Counted from the stretch's first letter, positions 10,640-19,488 are shown. The stretch: DNA of 31,893 nt from Desulfobacca acetoxidans (GCA_022736495.1 DZCR01000016.1:1-31893), one strand, 5' to 3'. Numbers and translations: made by a program. The notes: generated by a model from the sequence alone, not told the origin.

Positions 10640-11180
10640 AACCTCCTAAAGATTATAGTTTTTTAGGTGAGTACCACAAAGCCTGGCGAGAGTCTAGAAT
10701 TATTTAGCTATTTCAATAAGTTATTTTTATCTAACTTATTCGTTGTAATCTCAGTCGCTTGGATTGGATCATCTTAAGCGAAGCAAGCGTCCAGGACGGC
10801 AGGTTCCATGCCAAGGCTACATGCGGTTGCCCTGGCTGGCGCCGGCAAGTTGCTTGCGCAATGGTCTCTTGCCAGTTACAATTAAATTTTATTGGTGGGA
10901 ATTTGCCGCGGACCACAGCCAGCCAAAAGCCACCGGATGGACGATCCCTGTCCTAACCGGACTCGCTGTCATCTCTTGTGGAAAATTCTTGATTATCGAT
11001 AGCACAGGCGTCCCGCCGGTGCTTTGCTGTGGTGCGTAGGACGCATCTTATACGGCTGGCAAAGGCCGCCTTATAGTGCTAACCCATTTTTACCTGCAGG
11101 GGCGGGTTTTAAACCCGCCCCTGCATTGCCGGGCATGGTACAACAGCTATGGCATATTTGTGCAATTATTGGAGCTTGTT
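10640..11180. other. Non-coding region before typA with small inverted repeats
   Basis: About 540 bases without a credible gene. It contains an AT-rich stem-loop (AATAAGTTA at 10715-10723, TAACTTATT at 10732-10740), an imperfect hairpin AGCACAGGC/GCCGGTGCT at 11001-11023, a TGCGT-AGG-ACGCA hairpin near 11034-11046 and the long palindrome listed separately. This density of short inverted repeats suggests debris of dispersed repeats near the dead insertion sequence. The typA promoter is presumably here but is not obvious. Confidence 0.4.
11095..11125. repeat. 31-nt near-perfect palindrome
   Basis: TGCAGGGGCGGGTTT (11095-11109) and its exact reverse complement AAACCCGCCCCTGCA (11111-11125) surround a single T. 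It lies 55 bases before the typA start codon and has no following T-run. Short GC-rich palindromes of this kind are commonly dispersed in intergenic DNA, but only one copy is seen in this window. Confidence 0.7.
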
Positions 11181-12971
11181 ATGAAAGTTCGGGAAGATTT
11201 ACGCAACCTGGCCATCATCGCCCATGTAGATCATGGCAAGACTACCCTGGCGGATGCCATGCTCTGGCAGAGCGGCATTTTTCGGGAAAATGAGCAGGTA
11301 GTGGAACGGGTCATGGACAGCATGGACCTGGAGCGGGAAAAGGGTATCACCATCATGGCCAAAAACATGGCCATTACCTATAAGGGCGTCAAGATCAATA
11401 TCGTGGATACCCCGGGGCACGCCGATTTTGGCGGCGAGGTGGAGCGCACCCTGAACATGGTGGACGGCGTCCTGCTCCTGGTTGACGCTACCGAAGGGCC
11501 TCTGCCCCAGACCCGGTTCGTCCTGGGCAAGGCTCTGGAGCAGGGCTTGCCTGCCATCGTGGTCATCAACAAGATTGACCGCCCCGACCGCCGCATCCAG
11601 GAAGTCTTGAATGAAGTTTATGATCTGTTCATCGATTTGGATGCCACCGAAGAGCAGTTGGAATTTCCCGTGGTTTACACCAACGCCAAGGCCGGGATCG
11701 CGCTCAATGATCCCGACGGCCAGGGCCAGGACCTGGTCCCCCTGTTTGAAACGATCCTCAAGGGCGTTCCGGCCCCCAGCTATGACCCGGAAGCGCCCCT
11801 GCAATTTCTGGTCACCAACCTGGATTACAGCGATTACGTGGGACTCATCGCGGTGGGAAAAATCGTCAACGGCGCCATGCGCCAGGGGCAAGAGGTCGCC
11901 CTGTTGAAGCAGGGCCAGGTTACCGGAAAGGCCAACCTCAGCCAGCTTTACAGCCACGATGGCCTGGAGCGCCTCTCCCGCGAAGTTCTGGAAGCAGGGG
12001 ATATTGCCGCGGTGGCAGGGGTTCCTGCGGCGTTCATCGGAGATACCCTGGGTGACCCGGAAGACCCGCGGCCCCTGCCGGTGATCACCGTGGAAGAGCC
12101 TACTATTTCCATGATTTTCTCGGTGAACACTTCGCCCCTGGGCGGCAAAGAAGGGCGCCTCTTAACCTCCCGCCACATCAAGGAGCGCCTGGACAAGGAA
12201 GTGCTCTATAACGTCAGCATTCGGGTGGAGCCGGCGGAAACCCGGGAGGCCTTCAAGGTCAGCGCCCGGGGAGAGCTGCAACTGGCAGTGCTCATCGAAA
12301 TGATGCGCCGGGAAGGGTTCGAATTGTCGCTGTCCAAGCCCAAGGTCGTCACCCAGGAGATCGACGGCAAGCTCATGGAGCCCCTGGAATTGGCGGTGGT
12401 GGATATTCCCGAGGAGTTCGTTGGGATTGTCACGGAAAAGCTGAGCGCCCGCCGGGGTCGGCTGACCAAGATGGTCAATCATGGCTCCGGCCGGGTCCGC
12501 CTGGAATTTGAAATCCCCTCCCGGGGCCTCATCGGTTTTCGGGGACAGTTCTTAAACGATACCCGGGGGACCGGGTTGTTGAACGCCCTCCTGGTGGGGA
12601 CCACCCCCTATGTGGGAGAAATCGTCGGACGCATCAACGGGGTCCTCATCTCCGATCGGCCTGGTAAGGCAGTGGCTTATGCCATTTTCCATTTGCAGCC
12701 CCGGGGCACCATTTTCGTGAAGCCGGGCGATCCGGCATATCGGGGGATGATCGTGGGCGAAAATACCCGGCCGGATGACATGGTGGTAAACATCACCAAG
12801 GAAAAGAAACTCACTAACATGCGGGCTTCTGGCACCGATGAGGCCCTGCGCCTGGTGCCGGCCCGCCAGTTCACCCTGGAGCAGGCCATGGAATTCATTA
12901 ATGACGATGAACTGGTAGAGGTCACACCGCAGTCCATCCGCCTGCGGAAGCGTCAGATGGGGGATAAATAG
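11181..12971 (+). CDS. typA: Translational GTPase TypA/BipA
   Basis: A ribosome-binding GTPase of the EF-G/LepA family, involved in 50S subunit assembly and growth under stress. From the ATG at 11181 it has 596 residues, the normal length. GTPase motifs are AHVDHGKTT (G1), GITIMAKN (G2), [15 protein letters not shown] (G3) and NKIDRP (G4). The C-terminal half carries [20 protein letters not shown], the TypA-specific SRGLIGFRG and the basic tail ending [10 protein letters not shown]. The open frame extends upstream to 11076, but that part translates the palindrome region and is not conserved-looking. GGAG six bases before the ATG at 11181 supports this start. It appears to be monocistronic. 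Confidence 0.96.
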   Translation: MKVREDLRNLAIIAHVDHGKTTLADAMLWQSGIFRENEQVVERVMDSMDLEREKGITIMAKNMAITYKGVKINIVDTPGHADFGGEVERTLNMVDGVLLLVDATEGPLPQTRFVLGKALEQGLPAIVVINKIDRPDRRIQEVLNEVYDLFIDLDATEEQLEFPVVYTNAKAGIALNDPDGQGQDLVPLFETILKGVPAPSYDPEAPLQFLVTNLDYSDYVGLIAVGKIVNGAMRQGQEVALLKQGQVTGKANLSQLYSHDGLERLSREVLEAGDIAAVAGVPAAFIGDTLGDPEDPRPLPVITVEEPTISMIFSVNTSPLGGKEGRLLTSRHIKERLDKEVLYNVSIRVEPAETREAFKVSARGELQLAVLIEMMRREGFELSLSKPKVVTQEIDGKLMEPLELAVVDIPEEFVGIVTEKLSARRGRLTKMVNHGSGRVRLEFEIPSRGLIGFRGQFLNDTRGTGLLNALLVGTTPYVGEIVGRINGVLISDRPGKAVAYAIFHLQPRGTIFVKPGDPAYRGMIVGENTRPDDMVVNITKEKKLTNMRASGTDEALRLVPARQFTLEQAMEFINDDELVEVTPQSIRLRKRQMGDK

Positions 12972-13136
12972 TGGTCAGTGGCTGGCTTGTAGGGTTGATC
13001 TCTTTCACGTCAACGCCACTGATTGAAACACTTTGGAGATAATCAGAAAAAAGGCCACAAAATTAACAAAACCCTTCCAAATTGAGGGTGAAATGCTTAT
13101 ATTATTGGCAATTTATCAGGAATAGGGAGGTCTTCG

Positions 13137-13598
13137 ATGGAAGTAAGCACCATCCTCTGGCCGACAGATTTGTCCAAGAATTCGATCAAGGCCGCCAAAC
13201 ACGTGTCCTCACTCGCCGAGAAGTATCAGGCCAAAGTTATTCTCCTGTACGTTGGAGTGGATTTACTGTCACATTTACGGGCTTATGGTGACCCCTCTGA
13301 GGTGCAAGTGCAGCATTTCCAGGATTGGGAATTGAAGCAGGCTAAAAAACACTTGGAGTCGGTGTGCGAAAAGGCATTGCATGCCTGCCCCAATATCGAG
13401 GTCAAGCTAGTGCAAGGGGACGCCGCCTGCGAGATCCTCAAGGCGGTCAAGGACAACAAAGCCGATATGCTGGTCATGACCAGCCACGGCCGCGGCCATG
13501 AAGAGCTGGACCAGAAAAGCGCTGATTTCGGCAGTGTGGCCCAAAAGGTCATGGCCAAATCACCGGTGCCGGTTTACTTGGTCAATCCTTATGCCTGA
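13137..13598 (+). CDS. Universal stress protein, divergent nucleotide loop
   Basis: A 153-residue UspA-fold protein: N-terminal ILWPTDLSKNSIKAAKHV, central KLVQGDAACEILKAVKDNKADMLVMTSHGRG and C-terminal GSVAQKVMAKSPVPVYLVNP. The ATP-binding UspA signature is G-x2-G-x9-G-S/T. Here the first glycine is a threonine (MTSHG) and the loop before GS carries about four extra residues (RGHEELDQKSADF). ATP binding is therefore doubtful, and it may be a non-nucleotide Usp. ATG at 13137 follows GGGAGG. It is about 165 bp downstream of typA in the same direction, and a separate promoter is likely. Confidence 0.88.
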   Translation: MEVSTILWPTDLSKNSIKAAKHVSSLAEKYQAKVILLYVGVDLLSHLRAYGDPSEVQVQHFQDWELKQAKKHLESVCEKALHACPNIEVKLVQGDAACEILKAVKDNKADMLVMTSHGRGHEELDQKSADFGSVAQKVMAKSPVPVYLVNPYA

Positions 13599-13725
13599 GT
13601 GAACCAGGGGGTGGTCGGGCTTTACCGAAACCAGGAAACAACAGCTAACCGGGAGCTCACGCAGGGGAGCAACGAGACGCCTGTGCCACCATTTGAATGC
13701 GAAATGGAATTAGCCAGGCGCCGAT

Positions 13726-13756
13726 AAAAAACGCCGGTCCAAGGCAGGGCCGGCGT
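13726..13756 (-). terminator. Terminator of the dsr-ferredoxin operon
   Basis: On the minus strand ACGCCGG (13756-13750) pairs with CCGGCGT (13737-13731) and is followed by T residues (to 13726). It lies 25 bases after the stop of the last ferredoxin gene. Confidence 0.8.
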
Positions 13757-13780
13757 GTCTCACTGCTGACCAGGACCGGA

Positions 13781-13969
13781 TTAGGTTTCAGTCACGGTGA
13801 TGGCGCCCGAGGGGCAGGCCTCGACACAACTCTCGCATCCCAAACAATCATCGAGATTAACCGCCACGGCTTTGTCGTTTTGCATCTCGAGCACACCCAC
13901 GGGACAAATATTGACGCACTCTTCATCACCGGTGCATTTATCGGCATCGATTTCGACTTCCCAACCCAT
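13781..13969 (-). CDS. Ferredoxin with Asp-variant cluster I (second copy)
   Basis: A 62-residue bacterial-type two-cluster ferredoxin. Motif I is C12-x2-D15-x2-C18-x3-C22-P, where the usual second cysteine is aspartate. Motif II is the standard C42-x2-C45-x2-C48-x3-C52-P. Cluster II should be a normal 4Fe-4S centre. Cluster I should be an Asp-ligated 4Fe-4S or a 3Fe-4S centre, as in Pyrococcus furiosus ferredoxin. The frame extends to a GTG at 13978, but GGGAGGTGAG lies just before the ATG at 13969, and this start gives the same length as its tandem paralogue. It is the last gene of the dsr cluster and a likely cytoplasmic electron carrier for the Dsr complex (inference from position). Confidence 0.88.
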   Translation of the reverse strand: MGWEVEIDADKCTGDEECVNICPVGVLEMQNDKAVAVNLDDCLGCESCVEACPSGAITVTET

Positions 13970-13991
13970 GAGACTCACCTCCCTTTAGATA

Positions 13992-14035
13992 GATTAAAAC
14001 AAAGAGACGCCGATCTGGTGCTCAGATCGACGTCT
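13992..14035 (-). terminator. Hairpin terminator between the two ferredoxin genes
   Basis: Minus-strand AGACGTCGATCT (14035-14024) pairs with AGATCGGCGTCT (14016-14005), 12 pairs with one G-U, loop of seven. CTTTGTTTTAAT follows. Because a second ferredoxin gene follows, this is probably a partial terminator that lowers expression of the distal copy. Confidence 0.7.
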
Positions 14036-14054
14036 TGGGGTCTACCAAATTGGT

Positions 14055-14243
14055 TTAGATTTCCGTCACGGTGATGGCGCCCGTGGGGCAGACTTCTATG
14101 CAGCTCTCGCAACCCAGGCACTCATCTTCATTCACCGGCACGGATTTCTCGTTTTGCATTTCAAATACGCCTACGGGGCAGACGTTGACGCATTCTTCGT
14201 CACCCGTGCACTTATCGGCATCCACTTCGACTCGCCAAGCCAT
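14055..14243 (-). CDS. Ferredoxin with Asp-variant cluster I (first copy)
   Basis: 62 residues and very similar to the following ferredoxin (about 80% identical by eye), so a tandem duplication. Motif I is C12-T-G-D15-E-E-C18-x3-C22-P with aspartate at the second ligand position. Motif II is C42-x2-C45-x2-C48-x3-C52-P. There is no signal sequence, so it is cytoplasmic. It starts 38 bases after dsrP with AAAGGGAGGTGA before the ATG and is very probably co-transcribed with dsrMKJOP. A role in passing electrons to or from the cytoplasmic DsrK face, or to sulfite reductase, is inferred from position only. Confidence 0.9.
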   Translation of the reverse strand: MAWRVEVDADKCTGDEECVNVCPVGVFEMQNEKSVPVNEDECLGCESCIEVCPTGAITVTEI

Positions 14244-14281
14244 TACGTTTCACCTCCCTTTAGCATAAAAGTCAGGCACCC

Positions 14282-15439
14282 CTACGCCTTGATTTCTTCC
14301 TTAATGGAAACGGCTACTTTGTAAAGCACGGTAAGAATCATGAAACCCAGGGCCCATACCCCTAAGGTGATCAGGGCTTCGGGCACGGTGGGCCAGTACT
14401 CGGTGACCTGCTCCAGGGGATTGGGCACGAAACCGCCGGTCATCAGTCCCAACCCTTTGTCGATATAGGTGGTAATGATTACCAGGCCACACAAAGCCGC
14501 CAGGGTGGACTCATTTTTCCGGAGCTTGGGATTGACCAGGAACAAAGCCGCCAAAGTCATGCCCACGATGGAGAACCACATAAACGGGATTAACTGGCCC
14601 TTGCCGTCCAGGCCGGCGAACAAATATTGGAAGTGGAGCATGTGGTCAGGGATCTGACTATAGAACACCGTGAAGACTTCGCAGAAAAAGAAGAACACGT
14701 TGATCAGGATGGCGTACGTGACGACCTTGGCCAGGGATTGGATCTGCTCTTTCCCCGGATCAAACTTGGTGTACTTCCGGACCAGCAGACACAGGAGAAT
14801 GAGGAGCGACGGACCCGCAGCAAAGGCCGAGGACAGAAAGCGGGGCGCCATGATGGCGGTAAGCCAGTAACCTCGTCCGGGCAGGCCGGCGTACAGGAAG
14901 GCCGTTACGGTGTGAATGGAGACGGCCCAGGGAATGGACACGTAACTCAAGACCTTGATCCATTTGGGCGGCGCTATCGAATGGCGCTCGCATTCAAGGA
15001 CGTTCCAGCCGATCACGATATTGAGGAAGAGGTAACCATTCAGGACGACCATATCCCAGAAGAGTACAGAACCAGGGGTGGGATATTTCAAGACGTTCAA
15101 GATCCGGTCCGGGCGCCCCAGGTCCACGGTAATGAATGTGATGCACATAATCACCGCGGCTACCGCCAGGAATTCGCCCAGGATGGTCACTCGGCCGAAG
15201 GCCTTGTAGTTGTGGAGGTAGTAAGGCAAGACTACCATCACGGCCGAGGCCGCCACCCCAACCAGGTAGGTGAACTGGGCGACATAGAATCCCCAGGAGA
15301 CGTCCCGGCTCATGCCGGTGATACTCAAACCAACATGTAACTGCTTCAAATAGAAGAAAAACCCCAGCGCAAAGATGCTTGCCAGGATCGCCAGCAATCC
15401 ATAGTACCGTTTCGAACCGATCAGAGCCTTTTCAAGCAT
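14282..15439 (-). CDS. dsrP: DsrP, NrfD-family membrane quinone-interacting subunit
   Basis: 385 residues with about ten membrane helices, an NrfD/PsrC-family protein that handles quinone in the DsrMKJOP complex. Recognisable stretches are GLSITGMSRDVSWGFYVAQFTYLVGVAASAV (about residues 36-66), ILNVLKYPTPGSVLFWDMVVLNGYL (about 112-136) and the C-terminal YIDKGLGLMTGGFVPNPL. It contains no cofactor-binding cysteine motif, as expected. GAGGTAGGTC precedes the ATG at 15439, which lies eight bases after the dsrO stop. With DsrO and DsrJ it forms the periplasmic/membrane module of the complex. Confidence 0.95.
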   Translation of the reverse strand: MLEKALIGSKRYYGLLAILASIFALGFFFYLKQLHVGLSITGMSRDVSWGFYVAQFTYLVGVAASAVMVVLPYYLHNYKAFGRVTILGEFLAVAAVIMCITFITVDLGRPDRILNVLKYPTPGSVLFWDMVVLNGYLFLNIVIGWNVLECERHSIAPPKWIKVLSYVSIPWAVSIHTVTAFLYAGLPGRGYWLTAIMAPRFLSSAFAAGPSLLILLCLLVRKYTKFDPGKEQIQSLAKVVTYAILINVFFFFCEVFTVFYSQIPDHMLHFQYLFAGLDGKGQLIPFMWFSIVGMTLAALFLVNPKLRKNESTLAALCGLVIITTYIDKGLGLMTGGFVPNPLEQVTEYWPTVPEALITLGVWALGFMILTVLYKVAVSIKEEIKA

Positions 15440-15447
15440 GACCTACC

Positions 15448-16260
15448 TCACACGATATAGTAAACTTGCGGGTTCGTACCGAGATGGGCCTTCCGCCGGA
15501 TGGTGAAGTACGTCCGGAGGTACTCCCGCACCTGGGACTTTTCATCCTGCAGGTCCCCAAAGATCAAGGCTCCATTGGACTCTTCCACACAGGCCGGTAT
15601 CAACCCCTGAGCCAGCCGCTCGGCGCAGAAGGTACACTTTTCCACTACCCCGATTTCCCGGGTGGGATAGCCGGGGTAGAGCTCTTGAATATACGGGCGT
15701 GGGTCGCGCCAGTTGAAGCTCCGGGCGCCGAAGGGGCAGCCGGCCATGCAAAAACGGCAGCCGATGCAGCGGTGCATGTCCATCATGACAATGCCGTCCT
15801 CCCGCTGGAAGGTAGCCTTGGTGGGACACACCCGGACGCAGGGAGGATTGGCGCAGTGATTGCAGAGCGTGAGGAAATTCATGTGCTCCACCTTCTCCGC
15901 CATGTTCGCCTGCTCTTCCCCAGGGAAAACATTGTGGAAATGATCGGTCCAGATCCACTTGATCTCGTAGCGGTGGGCTACCTCGGGGAGAAGTTTCAGC
16001 TTGTCATCCGGAGGATTGAGGTAATCAGGGATATTGTGGACCCGGTTACACGCGGCCACACACCGCTGGGCGGTGGCATCATCCAGCTTCTTTTGATTCA
16101 CCACCATGGCCCAGCGCTTGGCCCGCAAGGCGTTCTTCTCTGGAATTATTTCCGCGTCCACCTTGCCGGGGTTCAATAATTCGAAAGCCCCTTGGCCTCC
16201 CAGCCCCAGGAGGGTGGAGAGTCCGGCTATTCTAATGAATTCTCTTCTGTCCATACCCAT
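15448..16260 (-). CDS. dsrO: DsrO, periplasmic iron-sulfur subunit with Tat signal
   Basis: 270 residues. The N-terminus MGMDRREFIRIAGLSTLLGL is a twin-arginine signal (RREFIR), so the folded protein is exported to the periplasm. Ferredoxin-like cysteine clusters follow in order: CVAACNRVHN, CNHCANPPCVRVCP, CIGCRFCMAGCP and CTFCAERL...PAC, matching a multi-4Fe-4S electron-transfer subunit. The frame is open to 16308, but ATG at 16260 overlaps the dsrJ stop by one base (TGATG), has GGAGG upstream and begins directly with the Tat signal, so it is chosen. It links the DsrJ haem protein to the DsrP quinone site. Confidence 0.94.
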   Translation of the reverse strand: MGMDRREFIRIAGLSTLLGLGGQGAFELLNPGKVDAEIIPEKNALRAKRWAMVVNQKKLDDATAQRCVAACNRVHNIPDYLNPPDDKLKLLPEVAHRYEIKWIWTDHFHNVFPGEEQANMAEKVEHMNFLTLCNHCANPPCVRVCPTKATFQREDGIVMMDMHRCIGCRFCMAGCPFGARSFNWRDPRPYIQELYPGYPTREIGVVEKCTFCAERLAQGLIPACVEESNGALIFGDLQDEKSQVREYLRTYFTIRRKAHLGTNPQVYYIV

Positions 16261-16757
16261 CACTTCGCCTCCGCCAGATTCTTGCCGGTTTCCTGGTGGC
16301 ACCCCCAACAGTTAGGCACTACCGCAGCATAGTTGTGACATTGATCACAGAATTGGGCCTTGTTGGAGTGGCACTCCATACAGGTATTGGTCAGACTGGC
16401 AAGGTATTTCTTCCCGTCGGGCGACACAAATTCCCGGCCCCGGCTGGTGGTGACCTTCTGTTCCTCATCACGGACCACGTTGTCACGCCAATCGACCAGC
16501 ATTTGCATGTGGTTGGCCCGCATCCAGTCCGTGGCCATGATGCACTTCTTATCCTTCGCCGCCAGTTTTTTAATGATCGGCGTATCCAGGCTGGGAGCCG
16601 GCACGGGCACGGTTTTCCCCAGATTTTTCCACAGCGGGATGGTGATCAGCACGACAAAAATGACCAACCCGGCAATGACCTTATTACGATCGAAGATCTT
16701 CTTCTCGACCTTCGGACGCTCTGCAAAAAACCCGAATTCGTTTTTGTAGTCGGCCAT
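16260..16757 (-). CDS. dsrJ: DsrJ, membrane-anchored triheme cytochrome c
   Basis: 165 residues. One N-terminal membrane helix (about 27-43), probably an uncleaved anchor, is followed by a periplasmic domain with exactly three C-x2-C-H haem sites: CMECH (126-130), CDQCH (137-141) and CWGCH (150-154). Cysteine 72 lies outside the haem motifs and is a candidate for the unusual His/Cys haem ligation described for DsrJ (family knowledge). One base separates its ATG from the dsrK stop, and its own stop overlaps dsrO, so translation is tightly coupled. It probably carries out redox chemistry of a sulfur species or electron transfer on the periplasmic side. Confidence 0.95.
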   Translation of the reverse strand: MADYKNEFGFFAERPKVEKKIFDRNKVIAGLVIFVVLITIPLWKNLGKTVPVPAPSLDTPIIKKLAAKDKKCIMATDWMRANHMQMLVDWRDNVVRDEEQKVTTSRGREFVSPDGKKYLASLTNTCMECHSNKAQFCDQCHNYAAVVPNCWGCHQETGKNLAEAK

Positions 16758-16758
16758 G

Positions 16759-18402
16759 TTATTCCTCTTCCTCCCCGCCTTCCTCCGCCAGCTCGCCGAA
16801 GCCCACCAGGTCGCGGTCGCGCAGATCGGTAGTGCGTTCTATCTCATCCGGGAATATGAGGGCATTGCCCACCAGTTCGCTGATGCCCGTGACATCCACC
16901 TCCGGGACCCAGTAATTCAGCAAGGTGGGAAACACGGCGCGGTCGATGGCACAGATGCAACCCAGATGGTTGACCCCGTGCTTTTCGTGGACATACCGTA
17001 CGGCGTTGGCTCGGGGGAGGCCACCCCGCAGACGGGTTTCCAGGTACTCGTCAGCGTTGAAGCCGCTGCCGCTACCGCAGCAGAAGGTCCTTTCCCGGAT
17101 TGTGTTGGGGGGCATCTCCACGAAGTTGCCTTCGGGCAGCACATGATTGATGATGTAACGGGGCTCCTCCAAGATCCCCATACCCCGGCTGGTATTGCAG
17201 GAATCATGGAAGGTCAGCTTGATATGGGCGTTTCTCTGTGGATCCAGGTTGAGTTTGCCGTGCTTGATCAGGTCGGCGGTGAATTCAGAAATGTGCACCA
17301 TCCGGGTAGTGGCGGCATTTTCAAACTTGGTCCTGGTGATGGGCGAGACGGGCATCTCCAGGAAATCGGCGGGACCATTCCAGGTATCCATGTATTGGTT
17401 CATGATCCGCCACATATGCCCGCACTCGGCGCCCAGGATCCACTTCACCCCCAGGCGCTTGGCTTCGTGGTAGATCTTGGCGTTGAGGCGTTTGCCCATC
17501 TCGTGGGAGACAAAGTAGCCGAAGTCCCCCCCTTCTGCGGCATAAGTGCTCAAAGTCCAATCCAGGTCGAGGTACTTGAACAGCAGGAGGTACCCCATAA
17601 AGGTATAGGTGCCTGGGTCGGCGAAGTAGTCGCCGGAAGGGGCCACGAAGAGGATTTCGGCGCCCTTGCGGTTGTAATGGACCGGGGTATAGATGCCGGT
17701 AACCCGCTCGTTCTCTTCGGCGAAGAAATCGATCATATCCTTCATCGCTTGTGGAGTGGCGCCGATGTGACTGCCTTTGTCGTAGCATTGGGCCACCGAA
17801 GCCATGGTCCAGTCGAGGTTGATCCCCACTGAGCTGAGCAGTTCCCGGCCTAAAATGGTCATTTCCGCCATGTCGATGCCGTAAGGGCAGAACAGCGAAC
17901 AGCGCCGGCATTCGGTGCACTGGTAGAGATACATGAACCATTCTTTAAGCACGTCTTCAGTTAAATCCCGGGCCCCGGCAACCTCCCCCAGCACCCGGCC
18001 GACCTTGGTAAAGTACCGCTTATAGACCGACCGCAGCAGTTCGGCCCGCAGCACCGGCATATTCTTGGGGTCGCCGGTGCCCAGGAAGAAATGGCATTTG
18101 TCGGCACAGGCCCCGCAGCGCACGCAGATATCAAAAAAGAGCTTTAGACTCCGGAAACGCTTCAGCCGGTCTTCCATCCCCTGCAGGATAATTTCCTTCC
18201 AGTCTTTGGGCAGACCCCAATCTTCGTCGGTTACCGACCAGGAATGGGGATAGGGATAATCTACCCATTCCAACCACTTAACTCCTGATGGATTGCAATA
18301 ATTGCCCGGCCGGAAGTCCGGCTTGACGTCCATCCACCCTTGCGCAGGCGGCTTATAGCTTATTCCAGGAAGTAGCTCTGCTGGTTTCGGAACTTTGGCC
18401 AT
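16759..18402 (-). CDS. dsrK: DsrK, HdrD-like iron-sulfur subunit
   Basis: 547 residues, cytoplasmic, related to the catalytic HdrD subunit of heterodisulfide reductase. Two 4Fe-4S motifs are C93-x2-C96-x2-C99-x3-C103 and C162-x2-C165-x2-C168-x3-C172-P. The C-terminal part has the CCG-type features HDSCNT and FCCGSGSGFN that bind the special cubane cluster. It is thought to reduce the DsrC trisulfide or a related thiol/disulfide substrate with electrons from DsrM (family knowledge). The frame extends to 18435, but ATG at 18402 (MAKVPK) follows AAAGGAG at a better distance and lies just past the dsrM stop. It is preceded by dsrM and followed by dsrJ. Confidence 0.95.
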   Translation of the reverse strand: MAKVPKPAELLPGISYKPPAQGWMDVKPDFRPGNYCNPSGVKWLEWVDYPYPHSWSVTDEDWGLPKDWKEIILQGMEDRLKRFRSLKLFFDICVRCGACADKCHFFLGTGDPKNMPVLRAELLRSVYKRYFTKVGRVLGEVAGARDLTEDVLKEWFMYLYQCTECRRCSLFCPYGIDMAEMTILGRELLSSVGINLDWTMASVAQCYDKGSHIGATPQAMKDMIDFFAEENERVTGIYTPVHYNRKGAEILFVAPSGDYFADPGTYTFMGYLLLFKYLDLDWTLSTYAAEGGDFGYFVSHEMGKRLNAKIYHEAKRLGVKWILGAECGHMWRIMNQYMDTWNGPADFLEMPVSPITRTKFENAATTRMVHISEFTADLIKHGKLNLDPQRNAHIKLTFHDSCNTSRGMGILEEPRYIINHVLPEGNFVEMPPNTIRERTFCCGSGSGFNADEYLETRLRGGLPRANAVRYVHEKHGVNHLGCICAIDRAVFPTLLNYWVPEVDVTGISELVGNALIFPDEIERTTDLRDRDLVGFGELAEEGGEEEE

Positions 18403-18406
18403 ATAC

Positions 18407-19444
18407 TCATTGCTCCTTTTCGACCGGAATCCCAACCTCGATCATGGGTTCCCTAAACTTGTCTTCATATTCCGCATACGAATGGTATTTGACAGGATAG
18501 TTCCAAGGGTTGACGTGCCGGACCCAGCGATTGTTACAAATCAGGTTCCGGGTAGGACTCATGAACACCCCCGGGGCGTGCATCAGCTTGCTGAAGGGGA
18601 AATAAGCAAAGAGCACGCAGACTAAAAAGAGGTGCACATAAAAGAGCGCGCTGATGGGCACCGCCGGAATATGGGGATGCAAGGTCACCAGGCCCAGGGC
18701 CAACTCTTTCACAGCAATGACGTCCGTCTTGAAGAAATACCGCATGAGGATGCCGGTAAGCCCGATGCTCAGGATCAGGAGCAGGGGAAAATAATCCGCC
18801 GCCAAAGAGATGTACCGCATGCTCGGGTTGGTAATCCGCCGGGCCAGTAGATAGGCCACGGCCACCACCAGCACGATACCGCTCAGATATACCGCCGGGG
18901 TGAAGAACTGGAAGAAGCCGTCCACCTCGCTGAGCAAGGCGAGGGGATACGGCACCGGCTCCATGAAGAACCGCAAATGGCGCAGGATAACCACCAGAAA
19001 GGCGTAGTGGAAGGCAATGGCTCCCAGCCACAACCACTTATAAGACCAGTGGATCAGGCGGGCGCCTTCGGGGTTGTCCGGGTCCTTGACCAATTCCGTT
19101 CTCAGGTTCCGGAACAGGCTCCGAAAGGCCAAGACTTCCAAGGCCATACGCCCCATCAGATACTTGAAGTCCGAGGGATTGTCCAACTTTTCGCCTATGT
19201 CCCGCTTGATCCAGGGCAGGGTCCGGTTCTGACCGCCCGTAGTGGGAATGCGAAAAGGCACCGGTGACCGGGCCCATTGGATGACCCGGTAGATGAAGCC
19301 CTCCACAAAGATGAGCGCGGCCAGGTAGGGCACTACCACCCCGAACAGGAGTTGCAGGTTACCCTTAACTCCCACGTAGGCAATCAAGATCAGTCCCAGG
19401 ACCGCAGACAAGGCCACAAAGAAATGACGCTTAAAGAAATCCAT
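18407..19444 (-). CDS. dsrM: DsrM, NarI-like cytochrome b membrane subunit
   Basis: 345 residues with about five or six membrane helices and several helix-embedded histidines (for example in AIAFHYAFLVVILRHLRF and ALFYVHLFLVC) fitting di-haem b ligation like NarI of nitrate reductase. The C-terminal SKLMHAPGVFMSPTRN with RHVNPWNYPVKYHSYAEYEDKF is typical of DsrM. It oxidises or reduces menaquinone and exchanges electrons with DsrK on the cytoplasmic side. ATG at 19444 follows GAGGTGA. It is the first structural gene of the complex, 44 bases after the RsbRD_N-like gene. Confidence 0.95.
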   Translation of the reverse strand: MDFFKRHFFVALSAVLGLILIAYVGVKGNLQLLFGVVVPYLAALIFVEGFIYRVIQWARSPVPFRIPTTGGQNRTLPWIKRDIGEKLDNPSDFKYLMGRMALEVLAFRSLFRNLRTELVKDPDNPEGARLIHWSYKWLWLGAIAFHYAFLVVILRHLRFFMEPVPYPLALLSEVDGFFQFFTPAVYLSGIVLVVAVAYLLARRITNPSMRYISLAADYFPLLLILSIGLTGILMRYFFKTDVIAVKELALGLVTLHPHIPAVPISALFYVHLFLVCVLFAYFPFSKLMHAPGVFMSPTRNLICNNRWVRHVNPWNYPVKYHSYAEYEDKFREPMIEVGIPVEKEQ

Positions 19445-19488
19445 GCACTGTCACCTCGTTTCAGTTAACCGATTGCTACGGATACATG

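Noticed and set aside
10764..11039. 91-codon plus-strand frame before typA
   Set aside because: No domain or ribosome site, and it lies in a region of small inverted repeats next to a dead insertion sequence.
11076..11180. Longer N-terminus for TypA from the upstream in-frame codon
   Set aside because: The extra 35 codons translate the palindrome and leader. The ribosome site is placed for ATG 11181, which matches the family N-terminus.
12975..13022. TCAGTGGC/GCCACTGA inverted repeat after typA, considered as its terminator
   Set aside because: The loop is over 30 bases and no T-run follows.
14627..15340. 237-codon plus-strand frame opposite dsrP
   Set aside because: The product is unnaturally rich in His, Gln, Gly and Asp, which is typical of the antisense of a membrane protein gene.
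16756..17832. 358-codon open frame on the plus strand opposite dsrK
   Set aside because: A GC-rich shadow of dsrK without motifs; dsrK is certain.
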